A DNA stretch of 64,000 nucleotides, from positions 28,794,912 to 28,858,911 of the forward strand of contig NC_092675.1 of NCBI RefSeq assembly GCF_964355755.1, given 5' to 3'. This document shows positions 62,040-64,000 of this stretch, piece after piece. Within the stretch, counting starts at the first letter, position 1, and the number at the start of each line of letters is the position of its first letter. A program made the translations under genes and the position numbers. Under the pieces are notes generated by a model. That model did no database searches, was not told where the DNA came from, and saw only the letters and a list, made by a program, of their open reading frames with translations. Origin of the DNA: Antedon mediterranea (lineage: Eukaryota > Echinodermata > Crinoidea > Comatulida > Antedonidae).

Positions 62040-62168
62040 AGCTCTGTCTACACTATCAAACTTTATGTGACAAAAAAAATGTGATGTGCCCATATATGGA
62101 CACAATGATGTCATATCACTACCATATGTGGGCATATCACTGCCATATTTGGGCACATCACACTTTTT
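62040..62168 (-). mobile_element. MITE copy 16 (right terminus lost)
   Basis: TAA then AGCTCTGTCTACACTATC, TTTATGTGACAAAAAAAATG and two internal units; stops at CACATCACACTTTTTAG. Confidence 0.87.
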
Positions 62169-63920
62169 AGATTTAGAGTAAAAGGGAAAAAACAGAGTAA
62201 CCACAATATTACACATTTTTCAGATGGTAAAACAATAAAATTAAAATCAAACATTTATATTTTTCCGCCAATTCCAAAAAAAAAAAGATCGATGGCACCT
62301 GTATCCTGTTAAAATGATTTTTAAAACAATTTTAAATGAATAAAAATTAGAAATATATTTTATTTAATTTATTCATAATTGTGAAAATAATTAATTTAAC
62401 AATGCAAATCCTTTTTTATTCAAAAAAAATTAAAATTTATATCTGTACATTTTGTGATTATTACTTCACAAGCCAGTTGGTTTGCAATTCATCAGTTTGA
62501 GAAGCTAAGTAAATGAAGTCTTTAAAAATAACAAATTACCGCAGCTTGGATTAAATGCCGATGCACATAGTACTTCAATACAGGACGTGATCAATTAAAA
62601 CATGTCTTTTGTGAGGGATTAACTTGGAAAGGTTACACATAATTGCACTAACAGATTGAATAGTGTAATGTGTGTATGTGAAAGAACATTTTAAAATGTA
62701 ATTAATGAAGATAATGCCAACCAGTGTGTATTGCGGCTGGGAGAGAATTCAAAATTCATTGGATCTTGTAACGTAGTTTAAAAATGACAGAACATGACAA
62801 TAGAAACAAGGCCGTGTTTGAAATGTCGTGGCCTAGGATCGAGTCTATTCAACGGAAGGAAAAAATGTACTTCAAGATGGTAGAGGCATTATCCCATGTC
62901 TATCCTGGGAATTACACGTGCCCCAGCGTCTGGACGTGTACACCAATGCATCCCTGTATATTGGTACTTCAGGAAGACATGGAAACTGTTGTAATAACTC
63001 CCATTTCCCATTTTGAAGCATAGAAAACCAGGAAGCCTAAGCGAGGAGTAACAGCTGTAAGTAATGTTAATACAGTGAGGTCAACTTGATTCTGTATAAC
63101 AATTCTGGCTGTCTAAAAATACTTCACAACTATCTATATTACATTACAAGGATTAACCAACCCTGAAATTGGCATAAATTGGTCTGAAAAAAATACAGTC
63201 AATATTTTTTATAGATTTTTCTGGAAAGTAAATTGAAAAAACAGTTAAACTGAGAAAAGAAAGTCACTTTGATAGTAATAAACAAAGTTTAATATTAGAA
63301 GCTTGAAATAATTACATAGCACTATAATGTCGCGGATGCTGTAAAAAGCGGACGCTACAGTGATTTTTTAGGCTGGCTTCTATCATCTGTGACGTGCGAC
63401 GAAATTAGATATGTAGTTGTTTATCACGCATGATACCTTTAAGGTGATACTTTGGCCAGACTCGTTAAAAGGACCACCATCTTGGTATCACATTTCTAGT
63501 AGAAATATTAATTAATTTGCCAAATCACTGATTTTACTTGTTGCAAAGTGTTTTTTTAATTTCTCTTGAGAATCTAATGCTAATAGAGAGTTTGATTATT
63601 TCCTGGATACTGTACTTCAAATTGTTTTATTTAACTACAACTGCCAGTAGCTTAAAATTATTTAATCAAACAAAAACATTGCACGTCTCATCCATGTTCT
63701 CCATTCTGTGAATTTTCTATCAAGTGTGTGGTTACGTCTGTGTCACAAAATAGAATTACTAGTTAGTAGTAAAATAGCTGCGTTTTGTATATTGTGATTA
63801 CAAAACATACAAGGAAAACAAAACTTAAATTCACTTTTAGTTTACTACATAATTCATCACAATTTACTTCAAATATTTTTCTGATGGGATTTTCAATGAA
63901 TTTATGTACAGTATTTTGAG

Positions 63921-63994
63921 TTTTAGCGCTCTTCTCAAAGTGAAATAGGCCAATGTTGGTTTATCCAGGTAAGTTAGGCACAAAATAAACAACA
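63921..63994 (+). mobile_element. Retroposon-like family B, copy g (3' part)
   Basis: AGCGCTCTTCTCAAAGTGAA, ATAGGCCAATGTTGGTTTAT, CCAGGTAAGTTAGGCACAAA. Confidence 0.72.
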
Positions 63995-64000
63995 TTCATT

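Larger units (their letters stand above)
47188..64000. other. Upstream flank without a recognised gene
   Basis: 16.8 kb upstream of the LAR start codon. It contains repeats (listed separately) and AT-rich sequence. 5' untranslated exons and the promoter of the receptor probably lie here or further out, but no sequence feature identifies them. The short open stretches show no family I recognise. Confidence 0.6.

Noticed and set aside
62784-63023. 79-codon plus-strand frame with several cysteines
   Set aside because: No domain recognised and no splice or promoter context; cannot be separated from chance.
1-64000. Prokaryotic features (CRISPR arrays, operons, Shine-Dalgarno sites)
   Set aside because: The window is intron-rich eukaryotic DNA; no such pattern is present.

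Overview
The window is nuclear DNA of an intron-rich, AT-rich metazoan genome. Coding exons average about 230 bp, introns run from 0.5 to 20 kb, and repeats (Tourist-like MITEs, TIR elements, tRNA-derived SINEs, LINE 3' ends) are dense. An echinoderm or another marine deuterostome is my best guess. That guess rests on protein similarity and repeat style only, and the species cannot be fixed from the sequence.

One protein-coding gene is well supported. It is the 5' (extracellular) part of a LAR-type receptor protein tyrosine phosphatase (PTPRD/PTPRF/PTPRS family) on the minus strand, from the start codon at 47163 to the fourth fibronectin III exon ending at 453. Nine exons were resolved: signal peptide (47091-47163), Ig1 (36232-36507), Ig2 first half (15650-15829), Ig2 second half (9256-9366), Ig3 (6930-7196), FN1 (5874-6161), FN2 (4629-4925), FN3 (3814-4104) and FN4 (453-758). 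Every junction is phase 1 with GT..AG borders, so the exons join in frame into about 696 residues. Later FN domains, the membrane segment and the phosphatase domains lie beyond base 1.

The most interesting item is a candidate 63-nt cassette exon at 12204-12266 (minus). It is phase 1-1, open, and sits in the intron that splits Ig2 at the place where vertebrate LAR receptors insert their meA mini-exons, which tune binding to synaptic partners.

Layout. 1-16 kb: seven clustered Ig/FN exons. 16-36 kb: a 20.4-kb intron with MITEs, a perfect 76-bp palindrome (19732-19807), a TA-flanked TIR element (24537-25818) and a foldback TIR element (32704-33776). 36-47 kb: Ig1, then a 10.6-kb first intron with SINEs, a 0.9-kb minisatellite and a TIR element (46154-46907). 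47-64 kb: upstream flank with no recognised gene, holding LINE 3' ends, satellites, nested repeats and two more TIR elements (52600-53399, 59960-61981). Sixteen copies of one MITE family are scattered through the window, one of them inserted directly beside the FN2 splice donor.
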